Assembly (NCBI RefSeq): GCF_014651075.1
Contig: NZ_BMWE01000008.1
Coordinates: 62,001 to 126,000 of the forward strand
Source of the DNA: Streptomyces djakartensis
Lineage (GTDB): Bacteria; Actinomycetota; Actinomycetes; Streptomycetales; Streptomycetaceae
DNA: 64,000 nt
Reading direction: 5' to 3'
The position numbers and the translations under genes were made by a program. How positions within the stretch are numbered: position 1 is the stretch's first letter; each line of letters starts with the position of its first letter. The notes beneath the pieces are model-generated. The model saw nothing but the letters and a program-made list of their open reading frames with translations. It made no database searches and was not told where the DNA came from. Positions 16,198 to 25,047 of this stretch are shown piece after piece.

Positions 16198-16701
16198 TCA
16201 GGCCAGCTGTGCCTCGATCGCCGCCACGACCTCCGGCGACTCCGGCTCGGTCTGCGGCGAGAAGCGGGCCACGACCTCGCCGTCCCGGCCGATCAGGAAC
16301 TTCTCGAAGTTCCAGCGGATGTCCCCGCTGTGCCCCTCGGCGTCGGCGAAACCGGTCAGGCGGTCGTAGAGCGGGTGCCGGTGCTCGCCGTTGACCTCGA
16401 CCTTCTCGGTCATCGGGAAGGTCACGCCGTACGTCGCCGAGCAGAACTCGGCGATCTCCTCGGCGCTGCCGGGCTCCTGCCCGAGGAACTGGTTGCAGGG
16501 CACGCCGAGGACGGTGAAGCCGCGCTCGGCGTAGTGCTCCTGGAGCTTCTCCAGCCCCGAGTACTGCGGCGTCAGGCCGCACTTGGAGGCGACGTTCACC
16601 ACGAGCACCACCTTGCCCGTGTACTGGGACAGGCCGGCGGAGCCGCCCTGCAGCGCACCGATCTCGACGTCGAGGGGAGAGGAACCGTTGGTAGTCGTCA
16701 T
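16198..16701 (-). CDS. Glutathione/thiol peroxidase (GPx family)
   Basis: 167 residues, standard GPx length. The active-site tetrad appears complete: Cys41 in NVASKCGLTPQY, Gln75 in CNQFLGQEPGS, and Trp130-Asn131 in RWNFEKFLI. The catalytic residue is Cys, not selenocysteine, and bacterial Cys-GPx enzymes usually take electrons from thioredoxin. Additional Cys69 and Cys87 could serve as resolving thiols. Cytoplasmic; reduces hydrogen or organic peroxides. Confidence 0.92.
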   Translation of the reverse strand: MTTTNGSSPLDVEIGALQGGSAGLSQYTGKVVLVVNVASKCGLTPQYSGLEKLQEHYAERGFTVLGVPCNQFLGQEPGSAEEIAEFCSATYGVTFPMTEKVEVNGEHRHPLYDRLTGFADAEGHSGDIRWNFEKFLIGRDGEVVARFSPQTEPESPEVVAAIEAQLA

Positions 16702-16759
16702 GAGCGGATGCTAACCGCGGTGGGTGCCGGGCCGGCCGGTCGCCGCGTCCAGGACCCGG

Positions 16760-17443
16760 TCACTCCTCGTCCGGGGCCTCGCCCTCGATGAGCCGTTCCG
16801 CGATGTCGTCGGCCCACTCCTGGGCCCAGCGGCGGAGCCCGGCGACGTCCTCGGCGTCGAGGCCGTGGACGGTGAACGCGCGGTCGTCCAGCCAGTCCGT
16901 GCCGGTCAGCCGGGCCTGGAGATCGGTGAGGTCGAAGATGTCGGGGGAGTGGCGGCGGCCGAGCTCCTCGAGCTCCGGGTGGCTCCAGCGGGCCGAGGCG
17001 GCGTGCACGTCGACCAGGTCGCGGGCGAGCCCCCGGTCCGCCAGGTCCCGCACCCGGGTGCCGACGAGGTCCTCCAAGGCGAGAGCCGGTCCGAGACCCG
17101 TCGGCACGGACGGCCGCCACAGCACCTCCTTGCGGACGCCGACCTCGTACTCCTCGCCGGTCGCCGCGTCGGTGACGTGGAACTGTGCGGCCAGGGGGCC
17201 GGTCTCCAGGGTCCGCACCAGCCAGCCGCGCCCCACCAGCCCGGTGCGTACGGCGCCGGCGATGCCCTCCATCCCGGCGCGGTGTTCGGTGGCGACGTCC
17301 ACGTCCGGCCCGGCCCGCCCCACCAGCCCGTGCGCCAGCCCCGCGAACCCACCCGCGAGGACGAGCGAGTACGCCTCACCCACCGCGAGCAGATCACCGA
17401 GGAGCCGCCGGACCGACTCGGGGACGGGGGGTGGCTCGACCAT
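16760..17443 (-). CDS. Nucleotidyltransferase-like protein (AbiEii-type fold)
   Basis: 227 residues from the ATG giving MVEPPPVPES; the open frame extends upstream through low-complexity Gly/Arg sequence without an RBS. LVLAGGFAGLAHGL then RAGPDVDVAT (Gly31-Gly32; Asp47 and Asp49) fits the G-G...D-x-D pattern of minimal nucleotidyltransferases related to AbiEii. No obvious antitoxin lies beside it, so a toxin role is not implied. Housekeeping Streptomyces proteins of this type exist. Confidence 0.6.
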   Translation of the reverse strand: MVEPPPVPESVRRLLGDLLAVGEAYSLVLAGGFAGLAHGLVGRAGPDVDVATEHRAGMEGIAGAVRTGLVGRGWLVRTLETGPLAAQFHVTDAATGEEYEVGVRKEVLWRPSVPTGLGPALALEDLVGTRVRDLADRGLARDLVDVHAASARWSHPELEELGRRHSPDIFDLTDLQARLTGTDWLDDRAFTVHGLDAEDVAGLRRWAQEWADDIAERLIEGEAPDEE

Positions 17444-17550
17444 GCCCTGATTATCGCGGGCCAGGGGCTGAGACGCCTTCTTTGGGGGCGCGGGGAACTG
17501 CGCGACCGGCCACAGCGAACCCGCACTCGCACGACGGCCCGGACGACCCC

Positions 17551-18351
17551 CTACGGCTTGCGCCCCACCCCGCAGTACGCGTCCACCGCACCGGCCCCGG
17601 CATCCGCACCCTCCGGCCCCGGCCGCCACTCAGGCACCCGCACAACCCCCGGCTCCACCAGCTCCAGCCCCTCGAAGAACCCGGAGATCTCCGACACGGA
17701 CCGCACGTAATACGGCACCGCCCCACTCGAGTTGTACGCCTCGGACGCCGCGATCATGCCCTCGCTCGTGGCCGTGCTGTCGCTGATCACGAGGTGGCTG
17801 CCCGACGGCAGCCCGGCCATGAGCCGCCGCACCAGCTCGCGCGCCTGCTCGTAGTCGGCGACGTGGCCGAGCGTGTTGAGGATCATCAGGCCCACCGGCC
17901 GCGACAGGTCGAGCGTGCTCGCGGCGGCCTTCAGGACGGCCTCGGGGTCGTACAGGTCGGCGTCCAGATAGGCGGTCCGGCCCTCGGGTGTGCTGGTGAG
18001 GAGGGCGTTCGCGTGGGCCAGCACGATCGGGTCGTTGTCGACGTACACGATCCGGGCGTCCGGTGCGACGCGCTGGGCGACCTCGTGCGTGTTGTCGGCG
18101 GTCGGCAACCCGGTGCCCACGTCGAGGAACTGCCGCACACCCTGCTCGTCGGCCAGATACCGCACGGCCCGCCCCAGGAACCGGCGGCTGGTGACCGCCA
18201 CGTCGACCAGGCCCGGAAAGATCGACTTGATCTGGTCGCCGATCTCGCGGTCGACCTCGTAGTTGTCCTTGCCGCCGACGAAGTAGTTCCAGAAGCGCGC
18301 GGAGTGCGGCTTGGACGTGTCGATACGGGCACGCAGGCTGTCGTCGGGCAC
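17551..18351 (-). CDS. S-adenosylmethionine-dependent methyltransferase (DUF574 type)
   Basis: 266 residues from a GTG with AGGAGG 7 bases upstream; a longer frame starts 25 codons earlier. The beginning IDTSKPHSARFWNYFVGGKDNYEVDRE and the SAM-binding FLDVGTGLPTADNTHEVAQ are hallmarks of the actinobacterial methyltransferase family PF04672, which is much expanded in Streptomyces. YVDNDPIVLAHA gives the acidic residue that holds the ribose. Substrate unknown. Confidence 0.88.
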   Translation of the reverse strand: MPDDSLRARIDTSKPHSARFWNYFVGGKDNYEVDREIGDQIKSIFPGLVDVAVTSRRFLGRAVRYLADEQGVRQFLDVGTGLPTADNTHEVAQRVAPDARIVYVDNDPIVLAHANALLTSTPEGRTAYLDADLYDPEAVLKAAASTLDLSRPVGLMILNTLGHVADYEQARELVRRLMAGLPSGSHLVISDSTATSEGMIAASEAYNSSGAVPYYVRSVSEISGFFEGLELVEPGVVRVPEWRPGPEGADAGAGAVDAYCGVGRKP

Positions 18352-18484
18352 GGCAGGGCCTCCTGGGGCGGGGGGTGGGGGACCGGTCCACCAACCTAGG
18401 CGAACTTCACGGTCCGGTACGGACATCGGCCGTACCGGCCGCCCTGCCCCCGTGGGGTTTCGGCCACGAAGGACGGGCCGCCCT

Positions 18485-18988
18485 TCACACCCCGCCGGAG
18501 GCGAAACCGCCCAGGCGCCGACCGCCGGTCCCGCCGGTCCCGTCGGCGTCCGCGTGCCCCCGTGTGGCCAGCCACACGCCCCGGCCCAGGGCCCACAGCA
18601 CCAGTGCGGCGGCGACCGGCGAACCGAACATGATCAGCAGCCCGGCTCCGATGTTGGCCCCGACGACTCCGGCGGTCAGGATCCGCAGACCCACACCGGC
18701 CATGAGCCCGACGACCACCAGCGGTCCGAGCACCCCCCACCAGCGCCGGTCCAGGTCCCCGTGCCGCGCACCCCGCACGAGCGCCGCGGCACCGGCCACC
18801 GCCAGCACCAGCGCGACACCCCCGGCCGCCGCGGCCACACCGTCCCCGACGCCCCACGGCTGGTAGGCGTGGTCGAGTTCACTCGCAGGCAGTCCCTCGG
18901 CGTTCTGCTGCCCCATCAGTCCCCAGGCGGCGACGGGCACTCCGAGAACGAGCGCGACGCCGGACACAAGCATTCCCCGTTTCTTCAT
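18485..18988 (-). CDS. Small multi-pass membrane protein
   Basis: 167 residues from ATG (MKKRGMLVSGVALVLG); an upstream start would add 14 residues, and neither has a strong RBS. About four hydrophobic segments: residues 5-22, one near 55-75, and two between 85 and 125. The C-terminal tail is Gly/Thr-rich. No recognised domain. Confidence 0.65.
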   Translation of the reverse strand: MKKRGMLVSGVALVLGVPVAAWGLMGQQNAEGLPASELDHAYQPWGVGDGVAAAAGGVALVLAVAGAAALVRGARHGDLDRRWWGVLGPLVVVGLMAGVGLRILTAGVVGANIGAGLLIMFGSPVAAALVLWALGRGVWLATRGHADADGTGGTGGRRLGGFASGGV

Positions 18989-19107
18989 ACGGCCATGGTC
19001 GGGGCAGCCGGGCGGGGCCGTCATGAGCACGCGTACTCAAGTACCCGCCCGTGCCGCCCGATTGGCCGGGCGGGGAGCCACCGGCCGGCTGCCGGTGGCT
19101 CGGCCGG

Positions 19108-19809
19108 TCAGCCCGGGGCCACCGCGCGGCCCGTCTGCGGGGAGATCATTCCCGCGCACAGGTTGCGGGCCGCCAGCCCCTGGGCGATGCGGGGGATCGC
19201 CGCGAGGGTGTTGGCGGACCAGTCGTGCATGAGGATGACCTGACCGCCCGTGAGGCGGCCGGCGGACTGGACGATCGCGTCCGTGCTCGCCCCGTTCCAG
19301 TCCTGTGAGTCGACGTGCCAGAGGATCTCGGTGAGGCCGTGGCGGGCCGCGACCGACTTCACCGTCGCGTTGGTCTCGCCGTACGGCGGACGGAACAACT
19401 TCGGTGTGCCGCCGCCCGCGTTCGCCACGGCCTGCTGGGTGCGGGAGATCTCGGAGTCGATCTGGGCCTGGCTCAGCCCGGTCAGGTGCGGGTGAGTGTA
19501 GCTGTGGTTGCCGACCCACATGCCCGCCGTCACCTGGGCCCGGACCAGGGCCGGGTTGGCGGCGGCGTACTGGCCCTGGTTGAACATCGTGGCCCGCAGT
19601 CCGTTCCGGCGGAGCGCGTCGAGCAGCCGCGTCGTGTTGCCGGAGGGGCCGTCGTCGAAGGTGAGTCCGACGTAGCCGCCGCAGGCGGCGGTCTGCGCGG
19701 AGGCCGTCGGGGCGGTCGCGGCGGTCGCCGTGAGGGTGGCGGCTGTGGCAGTCGTGAGGACCGCCAGCTTCGTGATCAAGGCGCGAGGTGACCGGTGTGA
19801 GCCCGCCAT
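19108..19809 (-). CDS. axeA: Secreted acetyl-xylan esterase / polysaccharide deacetylase (CE4), catalytic domain only
   Basis: 233 residues with a signal peptide (about 1-38, cleavage at ASA-Q). NodB-fold motifs are complete: TFDDGP (Asp52, Asp53), HSYTH (His102, His106 zinc ligands), RPPYG (140-144), DSQDW, and LMHD (His195). Close resemblance to Streptomyces AxeA, which removes acetyl groups from xylan. Known AxeA proteins continue after the GRAVAPG segment into a linker and xylan-binding module; here a stop follows. The xylanase gene is 4 bases upstream, so the two are co-transcribed and act together. Confidence 0.92.
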   Translation of the reverse strand: MAGSHRSPRALITKLAVLTTATAATLTATAATAPTASAQTAACGGYVGLTFDDGPSGNTTRLLDALRRNGLRATMFNQGQYAAANPALVRAQVTAGMWVGNHSYTHPHLTGLSQAQIDSEISRTQQAVANAGGGTPKLFRPPYGETNATVKSVAARHGLTEILWHVDSQDWNGASTDAIVQSAGRLTGGQVILMHDWSANTLAAIPRIAQGLAARNLCAGMISPQTGRAVAPG

Positions 19810-19813
19810 GTCG

Positions 19814-20497
19814 TCACGGCCCCGTGTGCACGGTGATGCGGGAGTTGCCGCTGCTCTGGTATCCCTCGGTCGCCATGATCATGTAGTACTTGAAGTTGCC
19901 CAGGGGCATTCCGGCGCGGGCCCAGGCGTCGAAGTGGTTGCCGGTGGTGATGGTGCCGCCGGTCCGCCTGGACTGCCGCACGCTCCAGTACTGGTCGAAG
20001 GTCTTGTTGCCCTCGACGGACGGGGCGTTGTACCGCGTCGTCTTGTAGATGTCGTACGTACCGCCGTCGCTGGTGACCGTGCCCTTGTACTGACCGGTGG
20101 GCCGCCAGGTGCCCCAGTTGTCGACGATGTAGTACTCGATGAGCGGGTTGGCCGTCCAGCCGTACAGGGTCAGGTAGGAGTTGCCCGACGGGTTGAACGT
20201 GCCCGAGTACGAGACGGTGCGGCGTGCGCCGGTGCTCCAGCCCTTACCGGCCACGAAGTTCCCGGTGTTCCGCCATGAGGTGCTGTAAGTGCCGCCGGAG
20301 GAGAGGGTCATGGAGACCGTGCCCGGCGAGTCGGTCCAGAACGAGTAGTAGTAGCGGTCATGGGTCCCGGTCTGGTTCCGGTCGACCACCGTGTCCGCGT
20401 GGGCCGTGCCCGGCAGGGCCAGGGCGGCGACCGCGACCAGCAGCAGGGTGCAGGCACTGCTGACGAGCAGCCGTAAGTGGCTGAGAACGTGCTTCAT
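19814..20497 (-). CDS. xlnB: Secreted endo-1,4-beta-xylanase, GH11, catalytic domain only
   Basis: 227 residues. Signal peptide ends at about 34 (TAHA). The single GH11 beta-jelly-roll domain contains both catalytic glutamates: Glu121 in [12 protein letters not shown] (nucleophile) and Glu211 in [10 protein letters not shown] (acid/base). It ends at the domain boundary (ITVHTGP), so the Gly-rich linker and binding module of S. lividans XlnB are absent. First gene of the xylanase-esterase operon. A CGAA/TTCG inverted repeat lies about 105 bases upstream. The symbol is given by neighbour order with axeA; a module-less xlnC-type enzyme is the alternative. Confidence 0.9.
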   Translation of the reverse strand: MKHVLSHLRLLVSSACTLLLVAVAALALPGTAHADTVVDRNQTGTHDRYYYSFWTDSPGTVSMTLSSGGTYSTSWRNTGNFVAGKGWSTGARRTVSYSGTFNPSGNSYLTLYGWTANPLIEYYIVDNWGTWRPTGQYKGTVTSDGGTYDIYKTTRYNAPSVEGNKTFDQYWSVRQSRRTGGTITTGNHFDAWARAGMPLGNFKYYMIMATEGYQSSGNSRITVHTGP

Positions 20498-20586
20498 GGG
20501 CGTGCTTCCTCCTCGTCCGTGTGGGGTCGTGACGGGGGTGCGCTGTCATCCGGGAGTGTTGGGCCGGCTCTTCCAACTGTCAACGG

Positions 20587-20612
20587 TTTCGGTGGTTGTT
20601 GCGAAAAATTCG
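20587..20612 (-). promoter_or_regulatory. Candidate xylanase operator
   Basis: TTTCG (20587-20591), 10 bases, CGAAA (20602-20606), and an overlapping CGAA-AAA-TTCG dyad (20602-20612), 90-115 bases upstream of the xylanase start. Palindromes of CGAA/TTCG type are reported upstream of Streptomyces xylanase genes; I match this from memory, without alignment. Confidence 0.5.
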
Positions 20613-20802
20613 TTGGCGGTCCGGCGGGATGACGTTGTGCGACCGCTGCTCAGTGGCCTGTTGAAGTCATGAGCCATCGGACCGGGCCCGTTCCGCTGGA
20701 CATTCAGGGCGGATTGCGGCATTCCGCTACTCGAATCTTTCGGATCCTTTCCGGGATCGGCGTCGGCCCGGACGGCATCGCGTTGTTGATCAAATCTTAT
20801 GT

Positions 20803-20831
20803 TTGACAAAGTCTAATTTAAGCTCTACTTT
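20803..20831 (+). promoter_or_regulatory. Housekeeping-type promoter
   Basis: TTGACA (20803-20808), 17 bases, TACTTT (20826-20831): near-consensus for the principal sigma factor, in an AT-rich island rare in this window. It faces the DUF2180 gene about 90 bases downstream. Confidence 0.6.
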
Positions 20832-20922
20832 TCAAGCCCCTTGAGTGGGTGTGCGCGGCCTGGGTGGGTTTGTCGTGTTGGTTGGCCGCCACGCCTGGCC
20901 CCTACGGAAACCGGAGTTCGAC

Positions 20923-21132
20923 ATGAGGTGCTACGACTGCCTCCAGGAGGCACGAAGCGACACCGCCGGCATCGGTGTGTGCTCGCGCTGTGGCCTGGCC
21001 ACCTGCGAGAACCACGCCCGCGTACGTCAGGTGCAGGTCACCCGCCAGATCGGCATGGGCTCCTCGTACGGCCGTGTCCCGGCACGAAGGGTGGTGTGCC
21101 ACACCTGCGACATGGCCGAGACGGCGCACTGA
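20923..21132 (+). CDS. DUF2180 small zinc-ribbon-like protein
   Basis: 69 residues from the ATG giving MRCYDC, with GGAG about 8 bases upstream. Seven cysteines at 3, 6, 20, 23, 28, 59 and 62 form C-x2-C pairs, with His31 nearby, as expected for a two-zinc fold. The central QVTRQIGMGSSYGRVPARRV is a conserved DUF2180 segment. Role unknown; small Streptomyces-specific family. It is divergent from the xylanase operon and has a strong promoter. Confidence 0.8.
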   Translation: MRCYDCLQEARSDTAGIGVCSRCGLATCENHARVRQVQVTRQIGMGSSYGRVPARRVVCHTCDMAETAH

Positions 21133-21284
21133 CCCGCATGGTGCGCTTGTCGCACAGCTTCCCCGGCCGCCGCCCCGCCCGGACACCGCCCCGGATCACC
21201 GGGCGCGGCGTCCGGGCCTAAGTCGCGGCCGCTGCTCGGTTCCGAGGTGTCCCGTCCCCGTGGGGAAGCGTCAGTGACGAGCCG

Positions 21285-22012
21285 GTGTGGAACGTGACAC
21301 CTGACGGCGGGTCCGGCGCCACGGGAGCCGACCCCGAACAGCTGTGGCGGAACCCCGGTCAGCCCCGCAGGGGCCGCAAGCCCGCCTTCAGCCGGGAGGC
21401 GATCACGGCGGCCGCCGTGGCGCTGGCGGACGCGGAAGGGCTCGAAGCGGTCACCATGCGGCGGGTCGCCGCACAACAGGTCGGGGCCGCGGTCATGTCG
21501 CTCTACAGCTGCGCCCCCGACAAGGAGACGCTGCTGGAGCTGATGGTCGACCACGTCAGCGGCGAGCTGCCGGCATCATGTGCTCTCACCGGCGACTGGC
21601 GCGCCGACCGGAAGGCGGTCGCGCACGACCAGCGCGACCTGATGTTCCGTCACCCCTGGCTGCCCGCCGCCCTCTCCGCCCGACGCAGCCTCGGCCCCAA
21701 CACCCTGGCGTTCCTGGAACGCGCACTCGCCGCCCTGCGGCCCACGGGGCTGGACGGCGCGGCGAAGCTGGAGGTCTTCGCCCAGCTCACAGCGTTCGTC
21801 GCCGGGCTGGTCGCCCACGAGATCCTGCGGCGGGCCGCGACCCGGTCCCCGACCGGGTCGCGGCCGAAGCCCGCTACCTCGCGGCGGTCGCCGCGGACGG
21901 CCGCCACCCGGAACTCGCCGAGGCACTCGCGGCTCCCGCCCGCCCCCTCACCCCCGACGCCACGTTCACCCGGTTCCTCAACCGCCTGATCGACGGCCTG
22001 AGCACCGACTGA
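21285..22012 (+). pseudogene. TetR-family regulator broken by a frameshift
   Basis: The N-terminal two thirds (GTG 21285) read as a TetR helix-turn-helix (FSREAITAAAVALADAEG, MRRVAAQQVG, MSLYSCAPDKETLLELMVDHV) and the start of a TetR C-terminal domain. After about 21834 similarity moves to another frame (DRVAAEARYLAAVAADGRHPEL ... FTRFLNRLIDGLSTD, stop at 22010-22012), as if one base were missing. The unshifted frame runs on into Pro/Ser/Arg nonsense to 21989. The shift coincides with a perfect 15-bp hairpin, so deletion, assembly error or slippage are all possible. Confidence 0.75.
21833..21865. repeat. Perfect hairpin at the TetR frameshift point
   Basis: 15-base arms (21833-21847 and 21851-21865) with a CCC loop, all G+C except two A:T pairs. 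Such hairpins cause polymerase pausing and base-calling compressions, which fits the reading-frame change here. Confidence 0.85.
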
Positions 22013-22032
22013 GGATCCCTGGTGCCGCGGCC

Positions 22033-22446
22033 CTAGGAGAGGTCCTCAGGCCGTACCGTGCACAGCGCCCAGATGACGAAGCCCGACAGCGCGATCATCA
22101 CGACCGACCAGATCGGATACTGCGGCAGGGTGAGGAAGTTGGTGATGATGATGAGGCCGGCGAGGGCCACGCCGAGCACCCGTGCCCAGGTCGCGGCCCG
22201 GAACAGCCCGAGGGAGACGAGCACCGAGACCGCGCCCAGGATGAGATGGATCCAGCCCCAGCCGGTCAGGTCGTACTCGAAGACGTAGTTGCGCGTCGTG
22301 ACGAAGATGTCGTCCTCGGCGATGGCCATGATGCCCCTGAAGATGTCGAGCAAGCCGACCAGGAAGAGCATCACGCCGGCGAACACGGCCAGACCGGCCG
22401 CCGTGTGCCTGGCCCTGCGCGTGGGCCGGGTGTGTGTCGCTGCCAT
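22033..22446 (-). CDS. DUF7144-type four-helix membrane protein
   Basis: 137 residues, ATG preceded by GAGG. Four hydrophobic segments (about 15-38, 60-80, 85-103, 108-128). The DLTGWGWIHLILGA segment and the FLVGLLDIFRGIMAI start are typical of a widespread actinobacterial membrane family of unknown function. It is followed upstream by a second small membrane gene on the same strand. Confidence 0.8.
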   Translation of the reverse strand: MAATHTRPTRRARHTAAGLAVFAGVMLFLVGLLDIFRGIMAIAEDDIFVTTRNYVFEYDLTGWGWIHLILGAVSVLVSLGLFRAATWARVLGVALAGLIIITNFLTLPQYPIWSVVMIALSGFVIWALCTVRPEDLS

Positions 22447-22476
22447 CGTGTACCTCGTTTCGGGTGGTCTCGCCGC

Positions 22477-22977
22477 TCAGCGGCCGGAGGTGGGGAGGGT
22501 GGTGGAGCCGGTGGTATCCGCCGGGCCGCCGCCCGGGCCATGACCGCGCCCCTGGCCGTGACCGGCCAGAACGAGCTCCTTCGCCCTGCGGAACTCCTCG
22601 TCCGTGATGTCCCCGCGGGCGCGGATCTCGGACAGCCTCGAGAGTTCGTCGACGCTGCTGGACCGGTCCGTCCCGGCCGCCGTCTGCCTGATGTACGAGT
22701 CGATCTCCTCCTGCTGCGCCCGCGCCTGCGCCATCTCCCGGCGGCCCATGTTCTTGCCGCGGGCGATCACGTAGACGAACACGCCCAGGAAGGGCAGCAC
22801 GATGCAGAACACCAGCCAGCCCGCCTTGGCCCAGCCGCTCAGGTCGTCGTCGCGGAAGATGTCCAGGACGACCCGGAAGAGCAGGATGAACCACATGACC
22901 CACAGGAAGACCCAGAGGATCGTCCAGAAGGCGCTCAGCAGGGGGAAGTCGTACGCCAGATAGGTCTGCGCGCTCAT
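22477..22977 (-). CDS. Membrane protein with phospholipase-D-N-like and SHOCT domains
   Basis: 166 residues from an ATG preceded by GGAGG. Two membrane segments (about 12-35 and 52-75) form a PLDc_N-type hairpin; a basic/Gln-rich linker follows, then a SHOCT motif (SSSVDELSRLSEIRARGDITDEEFRRAKELVL, about 105-137). The tail is Gly/His-rich. SHOCT domains are short oligomerisation segments. Function unknown. About 30 bases separate it from the downstream DUF7144 gene, so they probably form an operon. Confidence 0.78.
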   Translation of the reverse strand: MSAQTYLAYDFPLLSAFWTILWVFLWVMWFILLFRVVLDIFRDDDLSGWAKAGWLVFCIVLPFLGVFVYVIARGKNMGRREMAQARAQQEEIDSYIRQTAAGTDRSSSVDELSRLSEIRARGDITDEEFRRAKELVLAGHGQGRGHGPGGGPADTTGSTTLPTSGR

Positions 22978-23128
22978 GTTCGTTCCTCCGTTCCGGCACT
23001 CGCCGGGCGTCCCGGGCACTCGCGGAATGCGGTTCCGTGCCGAATCTCAGCGTGCCCACGGCAAGTGCGGGGCGGCCTCACCCGCCGCGGGTGAACCTGC
23101 CCGTCGCGCACGACGGCCGACGTCCGGC

Positions 23129-24496
23129 TCACGGCGTCGCCGCCCGGTCCTCCGGCCCGGCCACCGGGCCCGCGGCGGCCGCGAGGACCGCCAGGACGAC
23201 CAGCACGGCCAGCACGAGACCGACGACGAGCGCCACCGAGCCGACCGTGGGCACGTTCCAGAGCAGCAGCGCCAGGACTCCCGCCGCGATGACGACACCG
23301 GTCGTCCACGCCCGGTGTCCGGCCAGCCACCGTCCCATGGCCCCGGTGCGCGCCCCCGACCGCTCCAGCGCACGGCCGGCGGCCCTGCTGCCCCGGTCCG
23401 CCGTCCGGCGCACAGCGCGCGCGAGGCGCCCCGGACCGTACAGGTACGCCGCCAGCGCCGTGATCACGGAGACCACCAGCAGCGTGACCGTGCTGTCGCG
23501 CAGGAAGCGGACGAACGTGTCGTAGATCGTCGAGGCCGCGTCGGGAGGCAGCGTCGAGGGCGGTACCGAATCCAGGTAGATCCGGCGTGCGACGGCCAGC
23601 GCGACGAGCAGCAGCGCCATCATCACGCCCACGCCGGTGGCCGTGATCAGCAGCATGAGGCGGTGCGACGGAGCGGTCCACACGGCGGCCGCGGCGAGCA
23701 GCACGGTCACCACGGGCACCCAGACGCCGACGACGTCCAGCAGCCGCAACGCGCCCTGGACCCGGTCCAGCTCCTCCGCCCGGAACAGGGTGATCGTCCG
23801 GTCGCTGTCCGGGATGGCGGCGGCCAGGTCGAAGCCCGAGTCGACGAGCCGCTCCCTGACCCGGTCCACGACCACCCCCACGTCCAGCTGGACGTTCTCC
23901 CCCTCGGCGCGCACCACGCCCCCGCCCTCACCGGTGAGCACGCTCATCACCGTGGCGTGGGCCAGCCGGTTCGACTCCCTCCAGGCCTGCTCGAAGGCAT
24001 CACTGGTGATCACGGGGGTGACGATGCGCTCGACGGTGCCCCTGACCGCGGAACGCAGCGGCCCCGCGAGGGACTCGGCCCCCTCCACGACGCCGGGTGG
24101 CGCCCCGGCCTGCTGCAGCTGCCTGGAGAGGGCCTCCGTCACCGCCTCGACGTCCACGTTGGCCACCACACGGTCGGTGAGCCGCTCGATCAGGACGTTC
24201 CGCACGGCCCGGTCGGAGGCCAGTGGCGCGACGGTCTCCACGTACCGGTCGGTGTCCGAGACGGTGTCGTCGACCCAGGCCGCGACGACGGCCAGGGGAG
24301 CGAGCAGCAGGGCCAGCAGCAGGAGTACCGAAGCGACGGCGCGGCGCAGCCCCTTGTGACGTACGGCGGCGGCCCGGCGCAGCCGCTCGTACTCCGCGTG
24401 CTGCTGCGCTGTCATGGTGTGGCGGCGGGGCTGCTCGCCACCGGTGTCTCCCGCTCCTCCGGGTTCCGGCGAAGCGGGGGTCGCCTCCGGGGCCAT
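23129..24496 (-). CDS. Integral membrane protein of unknown function
   Basis: 455 residues from the ATG with AGGGGAG upstream (an earlier GTG and a later ATG at 24415 are alternatives). A polar N-terminus is followed by a membrane segment at about 60-80, then a long extracytoplasmic region (80-265) with RYVETVAPLASDRAVRNVLIERLTDRVV, and four or more C-terminal segments. This topology recurs in actinobacterial proteins without assigned function. The tail after the last helix is short. Confidence 0.75.
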   Translation of the reverse strand: MAPEATPASPEPGGAGDTGGEQPRRHTMTAQQHAEYERLRRAAAVRHKGLRRAVASVLLLLALLLAPLAVVAAWVDDTVSDTDRYVETVAPLASDRAVRNVLIERLTDRVVANVDVEAVTEALSRQLQQAGAPPGVVEGAESLAGPLRSAVRGTVERIVTPVITSDAFEQAWRESNRLAHATVMSVLTGEGGGVVRAEGENVQLDVGVVVDRVRERLVDSGFDLAAAIPDSDRTITLFRAEELDRVQGALRLLDVVGVWVPVVTVLLAAAAVWTAPSHRLMLLITATGVGVMMALLLVALAVARRIYLDSVPPSTLPPDAASTIYDTFVRFLRDSTVTLLVVSVITALAAYLYGPGRLARAVRRTADRGSRAAGRALERSGARTGAMGRWLAGHRAWTTGVVIAAGVLALLLWNVPTVGSVALVVGLVLAVLVVLAVLAAAAGPVAGPEDRAATP

Positions 24497-24741
24497 GGGG
24501 GCTCCCCTCGTCCTGGACACCTTCGGCCGGGTGCGTCCCGGTGCGCGGTCGTCGGCGCCCGCGAGTCAGTCCGTGGTGGCCGGACCGGACGACGCGGCCA
24601 TGGCTCCTCCTCGCGCGCTTCGGGCGAGTCGTCCCCTGCACCGCCCGCCGGGGCGGTGTACGAGGACCTGGCAAGCCAAGCGTCCAGCGCTCCCGCCACG
24701 GCCGGGTCACCCGTGGCGGGTGACCCGCGTACAGCCCCGGG

Positions 24742-24942
24742 TCAGGTCTCCGGCAGTTGCCGCATCTCCACGACGCGCAGGCCGAGCGACTGGAACCGGG
24801 CCAGCAGCCCGTACAGGTGCGCCTCGTCGACGACGGGCCCGTACAGGACCGTCTGGTCGGACACCAGCACGTGCGCCAGCTCGGGGAACGCCTTGGTCAG
24901 CGTTTCCGACATGTGTCCCGCGACGCGGATCTCGTAGCGCAT
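24742..24942 (-). CDS. Small conserved protein, 66 residues
   Basis: Starts at the ATG giving MRYEIRVAGH, with GGGAGA about 9 bases upstream. It is a compact alpha/beta sequence (VLVSDQTVLYGPVVDEAHLYGLLARFQSLGLRVVEM) that looks like a single ferredoxin-like half. Short and well formed, with a normal codon pattern. No function known. Confidence 0.7.
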   Translation of the reverse strand: MRYEIRVAGHMSETLTKAFPELAHVLVSDQTVLYGPVVDEAHLYGLLARFQSLGLRVVEMRQLPET

Positions 24943-25047
24943 GAGCTGTTCTCCCACGGATGGCTGGGGAGCGGCGGCCTGCAACGCCTTCCCCCGATAC
25001 TCGGCCCCGGCGCCGTCACAGGCTTCACCCGGCACAGGTGACCCGGC

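Noticed and set aside
16760..17443. AbiEii-type toxin of a toxin-antitoxin system
   Set aside because: No adjacent antitoxin gene of AbiEi type; only the nucleotidyltransferase fold is supported.
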